From NCBI RefSeq assembly GCF_010994275.1, contig NZ_WMCD01000004.1, positions 248,001 to 312,000 on the forward strand: DNA of 64,000 nucleotides, given 5' to 3'. The notes under the pieces were generated by a model. It was not told the DNA's origin, made no database searches, and worked only from the letters and a program-made list of their open reading frames with translations. The translations under genes were made by a program, and so were the position numbers. Within the stretch, counting starts at the first letter, position 1; each line of letters begins with the position of its first letter. Positions 17,975 to 26,600 of the stretch are shown here, piece after piece. The stretch comes from Cyclobacterium jeungdonense. GTDB taxonomy: Bacteria; Bacteroidota; Bacteroidia; Cytophagales; Cyclobacteriaceae.

Positions 17975-18541
17975 CTACCAGGTTCTGGGATAATCGATGT
18001 TAGAAGAATCATCCGACGATTCGGCAGAAGAACTTTCCTTAAAAGATTCTCGCTCTGGTTTGGTTATTGGCTTTACCGGTACATCCTTCTTTCTAGCAGT
18101 TCGATCATCCAGCATGGAATATAATTCCTCCCGGCTGACCGAGTTAATTTTACTGGATTTTGCGGATTCTTCAACGGCCTTGACATCTACTACCTGAATA
18201 CCACTATTGATTTGAGCTCCTTTGTGGATAAATATAGAACTGGTCGTGATATTTCCAGAAACCTTGGCATCGGAATAAATGGTCGTTTCTCCTTTGATAT
18301 AAAGATCACCCATAACTTCTCCGCTTATGCTGATCTCTTCAGCAATAATATCACCGGTAATGGAAGCTTTTTCTCCTATCACTACTTTTTTGTCCGTGCG
18401 GATACTTCCTACCAATATGCCATCAGCTCTGATGTCACTTTTAGAAATGATATCTCCGGTGAGCTCAAACCCAAGTGACAATACCGTCACTTTTCCTGCA
18501 TGAGGCTCTTCACTTTGCTGCTTATTGGATCCGAATTTCAT
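17975..18541 (-). CDS. Bactofilin 2, coupled to an actin-like protein
   Basis: A 188-residue polymer-forming cytoskeletal protein. After a short polar N-terminus, residues about 25-125 show the beta-helix repeats (GDIISKSDIRADGILVGSIRTDKKVVIGEKASITGD...). The tail of about 60 residues is charged and serine-rich (KRESFKESSSAESSDD-like). The gene starts four bases after the stop codon of the actin-like gene, so the two are almost certainly cotranscribed and may act together as an envelope-associated scaffold. That partnership is inferred from gene order. Confidence 0.92.
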   Translation of the reverse strand: MKFGSNKQQSEEPHAGKVTVLSLGFELTGDIISKSDIRADGILVGSIRTDKKVVIGEKASITGDIIAEEISISGEVMGDLYIKGETTIYSDAKVSGNITTSSIFIHKGAQINSGIQVVDVKAVEESAKSSKINSVSREELYSMLDDRTARKKDVPVKPITKPERESFKESSSAESSDDSSNIDYPRTW

Positions 18542-18545
18542 AGGC

Positions 18546-19577
18546 TCAATAATCTTCTTTTTCTTGTTTGAATGTAGTGAGTATGGTCGAACTATTACCC
18601 AAGTCTAACCCGACAGCCTTGTCTTTAGCACCTCCACCAATAGCGAGGCTGTTGTAACAATAGCCTATCGACGCCATCTGCTCAGGGGCCTCCGGTACAT
18701 GTACATTTAGCAATCCGTCAAATTCGTCCCTGAATAAATTTACCAATTCAACGTAATTGGCACCGCCTCCTGCCAGGTAAAGGTCCGCCGATTTTGAAAA
18801 ATCGCTATCTGAAAACGCCTTTCTTATAGAAGGCGAAATCACATCATTGTAATATTGCGTAATTACCTGCTTTCGAAGTTCTCTTAGGTCCAAACGCTTC
18901 CTGTTAAGGATAATTGTTCCCTCACTAAAATATTGATCAATCTGGTGTTCTGTTTTCAAATCCAGGTAATTGTCTTTTTGGAGCTCCCGGGTAATGAGGT
19001 TTATAGCGTAGCGAAGTCCAAAGGTGGATACACTGGATCGTTGCACCAACCCACCCTCAGTGCTGAGTATGGCCTCCATGGTACCGTACCCAAGACTAAT
19101 CATAAAGAAATTTTTGGGGGCATCCTGGAATTGTTGCCTCACAGCCATACTACATCCTACTACCTCGGGAATCACCGCTACCCGGTCGACTTCTACGGCC
19201 ATTTTCTTTCTACCTCCCCCTCCAAAAGTCTGTGTATCGTACTCTATAATGTGCTCATTTTCCAATAATCGATAGGCGTTTTCTTTAAAAACCTGAAAAG
19301 TTGAAAAGGGAAATCCGGTAGTCACCGTAATGGGACTTCCCAGTTTTTGAGAGGCCAGCAAAAGACCTGCTTTTAAAAATATCCGATAATCTATCTCATC
19401 CGGAGAACTATTGATATTCCGGTGAGGCGAAGTCCCCTCGGAAAGCGCCAGGTCTCCTACCAGGTATCCAATGTTATCGTGATAAATTTTTAGTCCGGAA
19501 ACCAAATCCTTGGCCACATTCCTTAGCTCAAGGTTGCTACTTTCTAATACACTGGGGTACTTTAATACTTCTATCAT
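18546..19577 (-). CDS. ParM-like actin-fold protein, apparently circularly permuted
   Basis: A 343-residue actin-superfamily protein. It begins at what is normally the third strand (LKYPSVLES, 5-13), then YLVGDLALSEG (38-48), a phosphate-2-like segment FFMISLGYGTMEAIL (157-171), an adenosine motif LYLAGGGA (266-273) and the usual final helix PEQMASIGYCYNSL (298-311). A linker GGGAKDK follows, and the phosphate-1 motif AVGLDLGNSSTILTTF (321-336), normally at the N-terminus, ends the protein. The upstream frame is open for only 24 codons, has no ATG, GTG or TTG and encodes no such motif, so this is not a mis-called start. The usual metal-binding Asp of phosphate 2 is Ser161. ATPase or polymerising ability is unproven. 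A bactofilin gene follows after 4 bases. Confidence 0.85.
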   Translation of the reverse strand: MIEVLKYPSVLESSNLELRNVAKDLVSGLKIYHDNIGYLVGDLALSEGTSPHRNINSSPDEIDYRIFLKAGLLLASQKLGSPITVTTGFPFSTFQVFKENAYRLLENEHIIEYDTQTFGGGGRKKMAVEVDRVAVIPEVVGCSMAVRQQFQDAPKNFFMISLGYGTMEAILSTEGGLVQRSSVSTFGLRYAINLITRELQKDNYLDLKTEHQIDQYFSEGTIILNRKRLDLRELRKQVITQYYNDVISPSIRKAFSDSDFSKSADLYLAGGGANYVELVNLFRDEFDGLLNVHVPEAPEQMASIGYCYNSLAIGGGAKDKAVGLDLGNSSTILTTFKQEKEDY

Positions 19578-19962
19578 GGAAATTATTTTTATTCTTTTGT
19601 CCTTTATAAAACAGTATTCCGTATTTATTGTCGTAATATCTTAAAAACTAGTGCCTAACAGGAATTATTTTTTCCTGATTGATTCGCACATTCCAATCGG
19701 AAACATGAAGCCTTACAAACTTACTTATTTTTATTAATATTTAAAGAAAGCCGGGGACTAACCTTTTGTTTAAAGACAAATTAATGGAACCATGTGGAAA
19801 TAACAAGCTACTTGTAAAAGTTTATGCCCATTATTTTGCATCTGGAAGAAAATGCCATTCAGTTTTGATTCCAGGAGCTTTTGAATAAATGTATTTTGTA
19901 GAAATGAACCGTATCCTTTTGTTTTTGTTTAGTTTTGTAACCAGACTAATACACTCTTCTTC
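19578..19962. other. 385-base intergenic region between divergent genes
   Basis: AT-rich, no ORF. Minus strand carries a TAAGTTTG box (19723-19716), about 140 bases before the actin-like gene, without a clear -33 partner. Plus strand carries TAGTTTTG at 19930-19937, 25 bases before the outer-membrane protein ATG, also without a good -33 element. Nothing else recognised. Confidence 0.5.
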
Positions 19963-20565
19963 ATGAGACACTTAATACATACTTGTCTTACATGTTTCTT
20001 ATTGTCCTTTGTTTTTGTCAATGCCCAGGCACAGGAGTTTTCCATTGGACCTAAATTGGGGATATCCCAAGGAAACATTTCTGTTAATGCCAATAACTTC
20101 TCGAAAGGGAACGAAAAACTAGGGTATCATGTGGGGCTCTTTGCCAGACTCGGAGGAAACCGCGTTTTTATCCAGCCCGAAATCCTCTATAGTAATACTG
20201 GGGGAGAGTTTGAAAATATTCAAACGGGAAACGCTGTAATCTATTCGGCTAGTTTTGACAGAATAGACCTCCCATTGATGGCTGGGTTTAAGATTGCCCG
20301 CTTCTTTAGAGTGCAGGCTGGCCCCATTGTCACCTTTATCGTTGACAGTGAATTGACTGCTGGAGACCCTTCCATTCCGATTGATTCGGACCCCAACACC
20401 GCAACTTTAGGGTACCAGGCAGGAATTGGCCTGGATATCGCTAACATGATCATTGATTTTAAGTACGAAGGTGCATTGGCCAACCATGTGGATGCAATCG
20501 CAGGACTTAATACGGATCAACGACAAAATCAACTGATCTTATCTCTGGGTATCCGCTTATTCTGA
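19963..20565 (+). CDS. Outer-membrane beta-barrel protein (porin-family, PF13568-like)
   Basis: A 200-residue secreted protein with a signal peptide (MRHLIHTCLTCFLLSFVFVNAQAQ, cleavage after AQA). The mature part begins EFSIGPKLGISQGN and shows alternating hydrophobic strands (LGYHVGLFARLGGNRVFIQPEILYS) and a final strand LILSLGIRLF ending in phenylalanine, as required for barrel insertion. This is the small eight-stranded barrel family common in Bacteroidota. Transport or structural function unknown. It converges on the AraC-type regulator gene 16 bases away. Confidence 0.88.
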   Translation: MRHLIHTCLTCFLLSFVFVNAQAQEFSIGPKLGISQGNISVNANNFSKGNEKLGYHVGLFARLGGNRVFIQPEILYSNTGGEFENIQTGNAVIYSASFDRIDLPLMAGFKIARFFRVQAGPIVTFIVDSELTAGDPSIPIDSDPNTATLGYQAGIGLDIANMIIDFKYEGALANHVDAIAGLNTDQRQNQLILSLGIRLF

Positions 20566-20581
20566 ATCGGCTCAGGGAAGA

Positions 20582-21154
20582 TTAATTTTTCCCTACCTGG
20601 TCCAAAAAATTACGTGGCTTCCGATTCAGATTTCGAAATTGGCTCGGCGTCATTCCGGTGTGTTTTTTAAACTGTGCCGAAAAATGTTGCATGCTGCTGT
20701 ATCCCAATTTCCAGGCAACTTCTGAAATATTATGGGATTCATAGCTGAGTAACTCTCTGGCCTTTTCTATTTTCAACTCAATAAAATAGTGTTCGATTGT
20801 TATTCCCTGAAGACTACTGAAAAGTTGACTCAGTCGGGAATAGCCCAGCCCTGTTTCTTGGGAAAGGATTTGGGAAATTGGGATACCGTGCTCCTCACTC
20901 CCCTTTTCCAGTAATTGTAATAAGGTTAATTTGACGGTTTCTACCCACATCATTTCTCTGGACTTTGCCAAAGCAAAACCCAGGGAATTTAGTCTTTGCT
21001 CAAACGTTTCTGATAATGGGTTTACCAAAGGCTCCTTCAAAAACACCAAGCCCAATTCCACCTTTTCAAAAACAAGGCCCATATCCCTGAGGATATCCTC
21101 TACTGCCATGATGCAACGGGGACAGACCATGTTTTTTATTCGTATCTCTTGCAT
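20582..21154 (-). CDS. AraC-type regulator with N-terminal heavy-metal-associated (HMA) domain
   Basis: A 190-residue regulator. Residues 1-70 resemble an HMA fold with a metal-binding CxxC (MVCPRC, C11 and C14) as in copper chaperones. Residues about 85-185 form an AraC DNA-binding domain: first helix-turn-helix around GLGYSRLSQLFSS, then ISEVAWKLGYSSMQHFSAQFKKHTGMTPSQFR. This suggests direct metal (for example copper) sensing, with the HMA part replacing the usual ligand-binding cupin. No metal efflux gene is adjacent, so target genes are unknown. The transcript begins beside the terminator of the next gene upstream. Confidence 0.88.
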   Translation of the reverse strand: MQEIRIKNMVCPRCIMAVEDILRDMGLVFEKVELGLVFLKEPLVNPLSETFEQRLNSLGFALAKSREMMWVETVKLTLLQLLEKGSEEHGIPISQILSQETGLGYSRLSQLFSSLQGITIEHYFIELKIEKARELLSYESHNISEVAWKLGYSSMQHFSAQFKKHTGMTPSQFRNLNRKPRNFLDQVGKN

Positions 21155-21220
21155 GCCTCATAAACAACCACGACTAAAAATTAATTTCAAAAAGACCATT
21201 TCTAGCTACTGGTACAAAAT

Positions 21221-21252
21221 AAAAAAGGCTGTCCTCGGACAGCCTTTTTTAT
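21221..21252 (-). terminator. Terminator of the secreted-protein gene
   Basis: Near-perfect hairpin: AAAAAAGGCTGTC (21221-21233), loop CTCG, GACAGCCTTTTTT (21238-21250). A long T run follows on either strand. It lies 25 bases downstream of the stop of the minus-strand gene at 21277. Confidence 0.88.
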
Positions 21253-21276
21253 TTGTTAGTGGATAATTCAATCTTA

Positions 21277-21855
21277 TTATCGGACAGAAAGAAAATTTCC
21301 GAATCCGCTTTTGTCTGAAATCTTGATGGAAATACTTTCCAATGAAGTCACATTCTCAAATTTAAACTTCCTTCCGAACGTTTCGCCGGTAATAGGCGCT
21401 TCGAAAACCAGTCTTCCGTTATCAAATATCTCCAGTTTTTTTTCGACCCCATTCAGGTTTTTTAAAACCAAAGCCAGCGTCTGGTCATCCAATTCCGTTA
21501 CCTTTGCGAAATAAGTTTTTTCTAAACTTTTTGGTCCAAGGTTAACTTCAAAATCAGATAGTTTTCCTACTTCTGCATTGAAAACTTCTATTTGATAGTT
21601 ACCTAAATCCAATTTGTTCAAGTCGTAATTTTTGAAGAAAACCTTTTCTGACTCGATGACATCCCGATAAATAATCCTGTTGGATTCATCTTTGATGGCT
21701 ACTGTTACCTTCCCATCCGGTATACCATTGTACTTTAATTGGAATCTTTTTTCCCCGATTTTCTCAAGGGTCACAATTGGATTTTCAACCGGTGCCGTAG
21801 CAAATACAGCGGTACTAAATGTGAAAGCGAGTAATGTTGCAATAATTAATCTCAT
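21277..21855 (-). CDS. Secreted protein of unknown function
   Basis: A 192-residue protein with a signal peptide (MRLIIATLLAFTFSTAVFA). The rest is beta-rich, with two similar halves: YNGIPDGKVTVAIKDESNRIIYRDVI (about 42-67) and LNGVEKKLEIFDNGRLVFEAPI (about 134-155) share the pattern of a short Ig-like strand pair. No cysteines or catalytic motif are visible. It may be an extracytoplasmic Ig-like protein. It has an unusually good promoter with a palindrome at the transcription start and its own terminator, so it is a single-gene unit. Confidence 0.8.
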   Translation of the reverse strand: MRLIIATLLAFTFSTAVFATAPVENPIVTLEKIGEKRFQLKYNGIPDGKVTVAIKDESNRIIYRDVIESEKVFFKNYDLNKLDLGNYQIEVFNAEVGKLSDFEVNLGPKSLEKTYFAKVTELDDQTLALVLKNLNGVEKKLEIFDNGRLVFEAPITGETFGRKFKFENVTSLESISIKISDKSGFGNFLSVR

Positions 21856-22239
21856 GGTGTTAAATTTTTAAAGGTTTAGAAACTTTTAAAACCTCTTCCC
21901 GGGATCCTCCCGAAAAATTTTTGTTTGAGGCTAATTATTTTGGGTAGGCAATTGATTAACTTACGTAAGTATGACACAAATGTAATCAAGGGGATATTAC
22001 GTTGCAAATTATTCAATAATAATATTAATTAATTAACTATTACATAATATTAAGCGGTAAATATTATGTAATTAAAAATCAGAAACAGGAATCTGAATCG
22101 TTTCCAAATTCGTTTTACCTTAAAAATTAAAGGTGCAATTGATATAAAAACAAAATAAAATTTTTTTAATAGTTAGTAACGAATGAATTTTAGAATAAAA
22201 AATAGGTAAACCCTGATAAATACAACATTTTCAGACTAA
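21856..22239. other. 384-base AT-rich intergenic region
   Basis: Holds the promoter and palindrome described at 21959-22008. The remainder (about 22010-22235) is very AT-rich with TTAAT-type runs and no ORF, terminator or recognisable RNA. Confidence 0.5.
21959..22008 (-). promoter_or_regulatory. Promoter with operator-like palindrome for the secreted-protein gene
   Basis: On the minus strand TTTG (22008-22005), a 20-base spacer, then TACATTTG (21984-21977), a full consensus match. Six bases further lies the perfect 12-base palindrome ACTTACGTAAGT (21970-21959), right where transcription should begin. The leader would be about 115 bases. The palindrome is a candidate repressor site. Confidence 0.75.
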
Positions 22240-23421
22240 TTACTTGAATTTCAATCGGTAAAAAATATTGTATTCCCTTTCTATATCTGGTGCTAAATTA
22301 TCATTGACATAGACCAACCCATTTTCATCCGCAAAATCCAAGGCTCCATGCACGGGAAGTCCATCCAGCACACCTGCCTGATTCCCTTCTACGACCCATA
22401 AATAATAGGGTTTACTAAACGTTTCCATGGCCTCCCTGTAGGCCGGGCTGTTATAATATTGCTCCGAGGAAGCACGTAGCTCCTCTACAATATCTTCGGG
22501 GATTCTTGTTTTGAATTCGACCAATAGGTTTTCCCCCACATACCGCAAATCGGTAAACCCAGGGTAACTACTATACCCATTCTCCCCGGATACCTGCTCG
22601 GGTATTTCTTCGGGTCGGTAGCGATGCTTGAGTTGGGTCACATGCATCAGTTCAGGTACCTTGCCGGAATAATCGTACACAAACAATTGGTTTCCAAAGA
22701 CCGGAAGCAAGGCCAATTCCTGCTTACCTCGATGAAAGGCGACGATCGGCTGGCTTTGTCCTACCATTTTGCGTGATTTTTTGGGTTCCCATTCATCAGG
22801 ATAGGTTTCCAGCAACTCCAATACCCCATCATCCACTCCATAGGAAAAAACCGTTTTTACACGATCGTAATACTCGGCGGTTTGTCTCTTTTCTTCGCCA
22901 ATAGATTCAGGATCAAACAAATTCCGTTCCTGCCCAATAAGCATCCTGGCTCCATTTTTGGTGAAACCTGTAAATAAGGTACGGTAACTGTACATGGACA
23001 TGGCATAAATATCTATATGAATGGGGTCCAGCATTTTTAATTTGTTTCCGCTCATATCGTATACATGGTACCCATTAAAGAGACCTTGTGCCACCCATTC
23101 CTCTTCATTCAAAAAGCCATACCCGAAGGCACCGTTTGCACCCAAACCATCCGGCCCTTCATGCAATACCTCAAACCTCTTCAGAATTTCCCCGTCCCCT
23201 GCTACCAAATACGGTTTTCTACTTTTATTTCCCCGCATGAGAAATTTGTCGCTGTCTTCCAGATAATCATCAATTACAAGAGGTTCCAGCTCATCTACGA
23301 TAATGGTATCCACCACTTCAAGGGTTAATTTTTGTTGGGAACCACCTTTTTCAGAAGATGGCTTATCAGAACAGGAAAAAAGAGCTGGTAGGAGCAGCAA
23401 AAGAATGCAAAGAATTTTCAT
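22240..23421 (-). CDS. 6-bladed beta-propeller lipoprotein (2)
   Basis: A 393-residue lipoprotein (signal MKILCILLLLLPALFSC, lipid cysteine C17). The body has repeated strands of the 6-bladed propeller type found widely in Bacteroidota (DYLEDSDKFLMRGNKSRKPYLVAGDGEILKRFE, FVYDYSGKVPELMHV). It resembles the protein at 26753-27904 in layout and ends in the same way (EREYNIFYRLKF against DELDYLVYYFYE), so the two are probably paralogues. Its start codon forms the end of repeat copy B. Function unknown; probably at the outer or inner membrane surface. Confidence 0.82.
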   Translation of the reverse strand: MKILCILLLLLPALFSCSDKPSSEKGGSQQKLTLEVVDTIIVDELEPLVIDDYLEDSDKFLMRGNKSRKPYLVAGDGEILKRFEVLHEGPDGLGANGAFGYGFLNEEEWVAQGLFNGYHVYDMSGNKLKMLDPIHIDIYAMSMYSYRTLFTGFTKNGARMLIGQERNLFDPESIGEEKRQTAEYYDRVKTVFSYGVDDGVLELLETYPDEWEPKKSRKMVGQSQPIVAFHRGKQELALLPVFGNQLFVYDYSGKVPELMHVTQLKHRYRPEEIPEQVSGENGYSSYPGFTDLRYVGENLLVEFKTRIPEDIVEELRASSEQYYNSPAYREAMETFSKPYYLWVVEGNQAGVLDGLPVHGALDFADENGLVYVNDNLAPDIEREYNIFYRLKFK

Positions 23422-23562
23422 AGGTTTATAATTGTTTCTTAATGGTCATAACCTGCCCCGCACCGAAGGTCGGGATCGCCTGTACCGATCCTTAATCGGG
23501 AGAATCTCGCAGCTTTTATTATCATTCCTTTGTGTGGCGCTTGTGAGATGCTCGATTTCATA
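23419..23562 (-). repeat. Dispersed leader repeat, copy B (full length)
   Basis: Read on the minus strand: head ATGAAATCGAGCAT, then CACACAAAGGAATGAT, GCGAGATTCTCCCGATTAAG, GATCGGTACAGGCGATCC, CGGTGCGGGGCAGGTTATGACC and the tail CAATTATAAACCTATGAAA. The final ATG is the start codon of the beta-propeller gene. Inner parts can fold (CCCGAT with ATCGG; GGTCGGGAT facing GATCGGTAC). It has the same sense as the transcript, as do all copies. Confidence 0.85.
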
Positions 23563-23603
23563 TGTACAGCAGGTTAACAGATGCTACAGTAAGTTTAGGA
23601 CAA

Positions 23604-26600
23604 TTATTTTGTTTTCCATAAAAAAACTGGTAGCGCAAGAAAAACACCTACCATGCTAAAAATCAGACCACCAATAGTCCCAATGGCAAGGGAAAACCAA
23701 AAAATTTCATTTTGTCCTTCCATCACGAAGGGAATCAGTCCAAAACAAGTTGATAAAATCGTCAGCAATATAGGTGTAGCCTTCCCTGCCACTGCTTTCA
23801 ATACATCGCGATTATAATTTTTCCCTTGCCGGTTATTCAGGTCATTCACGATAAAAATGGCAGCATTGACCGCCAGACCACCCAACATCACAAAAGCCGC
23901 ATATCCTCCCTGGTCAAAATAAAAATCAAAAAGAGAAAAAATCAGAAATAACCCTATAAAGGAAACCGGGATAATAAAGATAATATACAGTGGCTGTTTG
24001 AAGTTTTCGAAGAGGATCGAACAGATGACAAAAATGCCTGCTATCAGTACCAATAGGAGCCCATACTGCCTCTTGGCCTGATCGTAATTCCAGCTATAAG
24101 TCTGTCTGCTTGCCGAATACCCAATAGGCATGCTGGCTTTCATTTCATCGAGTACTTCATCCAGGAATTCTCCCCCAAACTTAGCCGAGCCCATATACTC
24201 AAAGGAAACCAGGCGAATGTATTGACGGTCTTCTTTATGAAGTGCGTTGGTAGTGAATTCTTTTTCCAAGGAACCCACACCGGATACTTTGACGATTCGG
24301 TCTTCGCCAGTAATAAGGCTGCTGTTTTCCAGATCAAAGCGGGAAAACCGGGAAGATTGCTTCTCTCTAATCACCATACCGTACCGGTCATCGTCAACTT
24401 CTAAGTACATGGACGGTTGCTCGTGAAGCGACATGTCTTGTAGAGCATTAACGATCTCGTACTGGTTGGTACCGGATAGTGCCAGTTGCTGCTGATCGAA
24501 TTCCAGCACGTACTCTTCGGTTTTCTGTTCTCCCCAGCTAAGTCTTTCATTTGTATTCACTTCCTGAATCCGGCGGTGCGAAAGAAGCTTTGAAGCCAAA
24601 ATATCTGCTTGTTTTTCCAGTTCCGTGTAATTATACCCTCTCAATTCCGCCCGGAAGGAAGGTATCCCCTCTCCCCCCGGTCCGGTGTAAAAGCCTTGTC
24701 CTACGCCATAAATATTCCATCGCACCCCACTCCAGTCAGTGGACTTCATCGCCAGTTTACCTTTAAGTCTGTAGGGAAGGGCAGAGGTTTCATAGGCTTC
24801 CTTAAAGGTGATTTCTATTCGGGCATTTTGCCCTGAATTGACGGTGGTCACAAATTTATCAATTCCCTCCACACCTTTCAGATACGCTTCAAATTCCCTA
24901 ATGATAAAATCCATTTGTTCCAGGGTATTCCCAAAGGCCAAATTGGCATTTACATAGAGCCTGGTACGCTCTGCCTCCCGGTAAGACGATTTCTCAAAAA
25001 CCCCACGTACAAACATTCTCATAGACCCACCGAATGCCTTGTCTACATAGGGTCGGATTGTCTCCTGATAATGCGTACTCCCAATGGTACTGTTGTACCA
25101 TTCCTGCCCTTCCCATTTCGCAGGCAGGTAAAAAACGGGTAGGCCAAATAGGAGCACCAGACCGACTACAAAGGCTTTTCGATGCTTCGCCATGAAAGCA
25201 ACGGTTCGAGCGTAAGCCACCATTCCCCTACCCCTTCTTCTCAATTGAGGAAAGGTCAGTTTCCGACCTTTCCGCGAACTTCCCTTAAAAAGAAGGCTGT
25301 ACACTGCCGGTGTAAACAGCAGCGCAATAAGTAACGAAACCCCCAACATGACGGCGACCACAATGGAAAAGTCTCCCAGGTTTTTCCTATCGTCTTCAGG
25401 TAGAAGAAATACCATCAGCAAGGCAGCAATGGTGGTAAGCGACGCAGCAAGCAAAGCCAAAAACACCCTCCTGTTTTTGTGTTTGTGCAGGTGGTCAATC
25501 ATAATAATTGCATTGTCCACAATCAACCCGAAGGAAATGGTCAGTCCTGCCAGAGAATAAAGGTGAATGTCCGTTCCCAATGCATAGAGAATGATGGCAG
25601 TCAGGCTGACATTTACTATTATACCCAAAAACAAGGTGATTAGGTACCTCAGGTTTCGGTTGATCAAAAATATGAATAAGATCAGGATCAGGATGGACAG
25701 TCCGGAACGCTTGTAAATTTTCTGAAGTTCTTTCTCTAAAAACGAAGTATCATCAAACTCCAGCCGCACATCAAATCCTTCCGGCAATTGACTTTTTGTG
25801 GCAGCAATGGTTTCCCGAATTTTATCCGCCACCAGCACTTTGTTTACCCCATCCCTGCTATTGATTGTCAAACTCACCGAATTATTACCATTGATTCGGT
25901 AAAAACGCTGAGGTGCCGCTTCTTCCATGGTCAGGTTGGCCACGTCTTTTAGAAAAATTTCCTTCCCTCCCAATCTACCTATGAGTAAATTTTCCAAAGC
26001 TGCCAGGGAAACCAACGAACGGTCAATTTCCAAAAACAAGGATTCACCAGATACATTCATAGCCAGACCGGGGAAGTTTCTGCCAAAGGAATTGCGTAAC
26101 TTATTTTCCAGGGTTGATCTTGAAAGTTTCAGGCTTTGAAGTTTTTGGATATTATAAGTAACGTATAGGTAAAGGTCATTAGCCCCCCTTACTTCCATTT
26201 CCTCCACTTCCTCAATTTTATTTAACGCAGAGACTAGGATATCTTCCGTAATCTTTTTTATTTCGAAGGATGCAAAGGGGCCATTGATACTATACGTCAG
26301 GATCGGCCGCTTTTCCTGTATATCTCTTTGGGCAGACTGCGTAATAGTAGGATAGCTGACCTTGCTATCCAGTGAGGGATACACCTGTCTTATCAATGCC
26401 GACACTTCAAATTTCTTGTATTCCATATCCGTACGCTTGTCAAAACGCAACTGTATGGAGCCTTGATTGTAATTGGATACGGAAGTTGTTTTTTTTAATT
26501 CTGATAACTGAGAGAGCACCCCTTCCAGTGGAGATGTAGCCAGCTTTTCTACCAATTCCGGGGCAGCACTGCGCACTGAAAACCCAATATTCAACACGGG

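Noticed and set aside
19578..19660. A missed N-terminal phosphate-1 motif upstream of the actin-like gene
   Set aside because: The in-frame region upstream is only 24 codons long up to a TAA, contains no ATG, GTG or TTG, and its translation (DITTINTEYCFIKDK) has no glycine-rich motif.
20572..20602. Terminator between the outer-membrane barrel gene and the AraC-type gene
   Set aside because: AGGGAA and TTCCCT arms are only six bases, overlap the end of the AraC-type gene and lack a proper T run after the stem.
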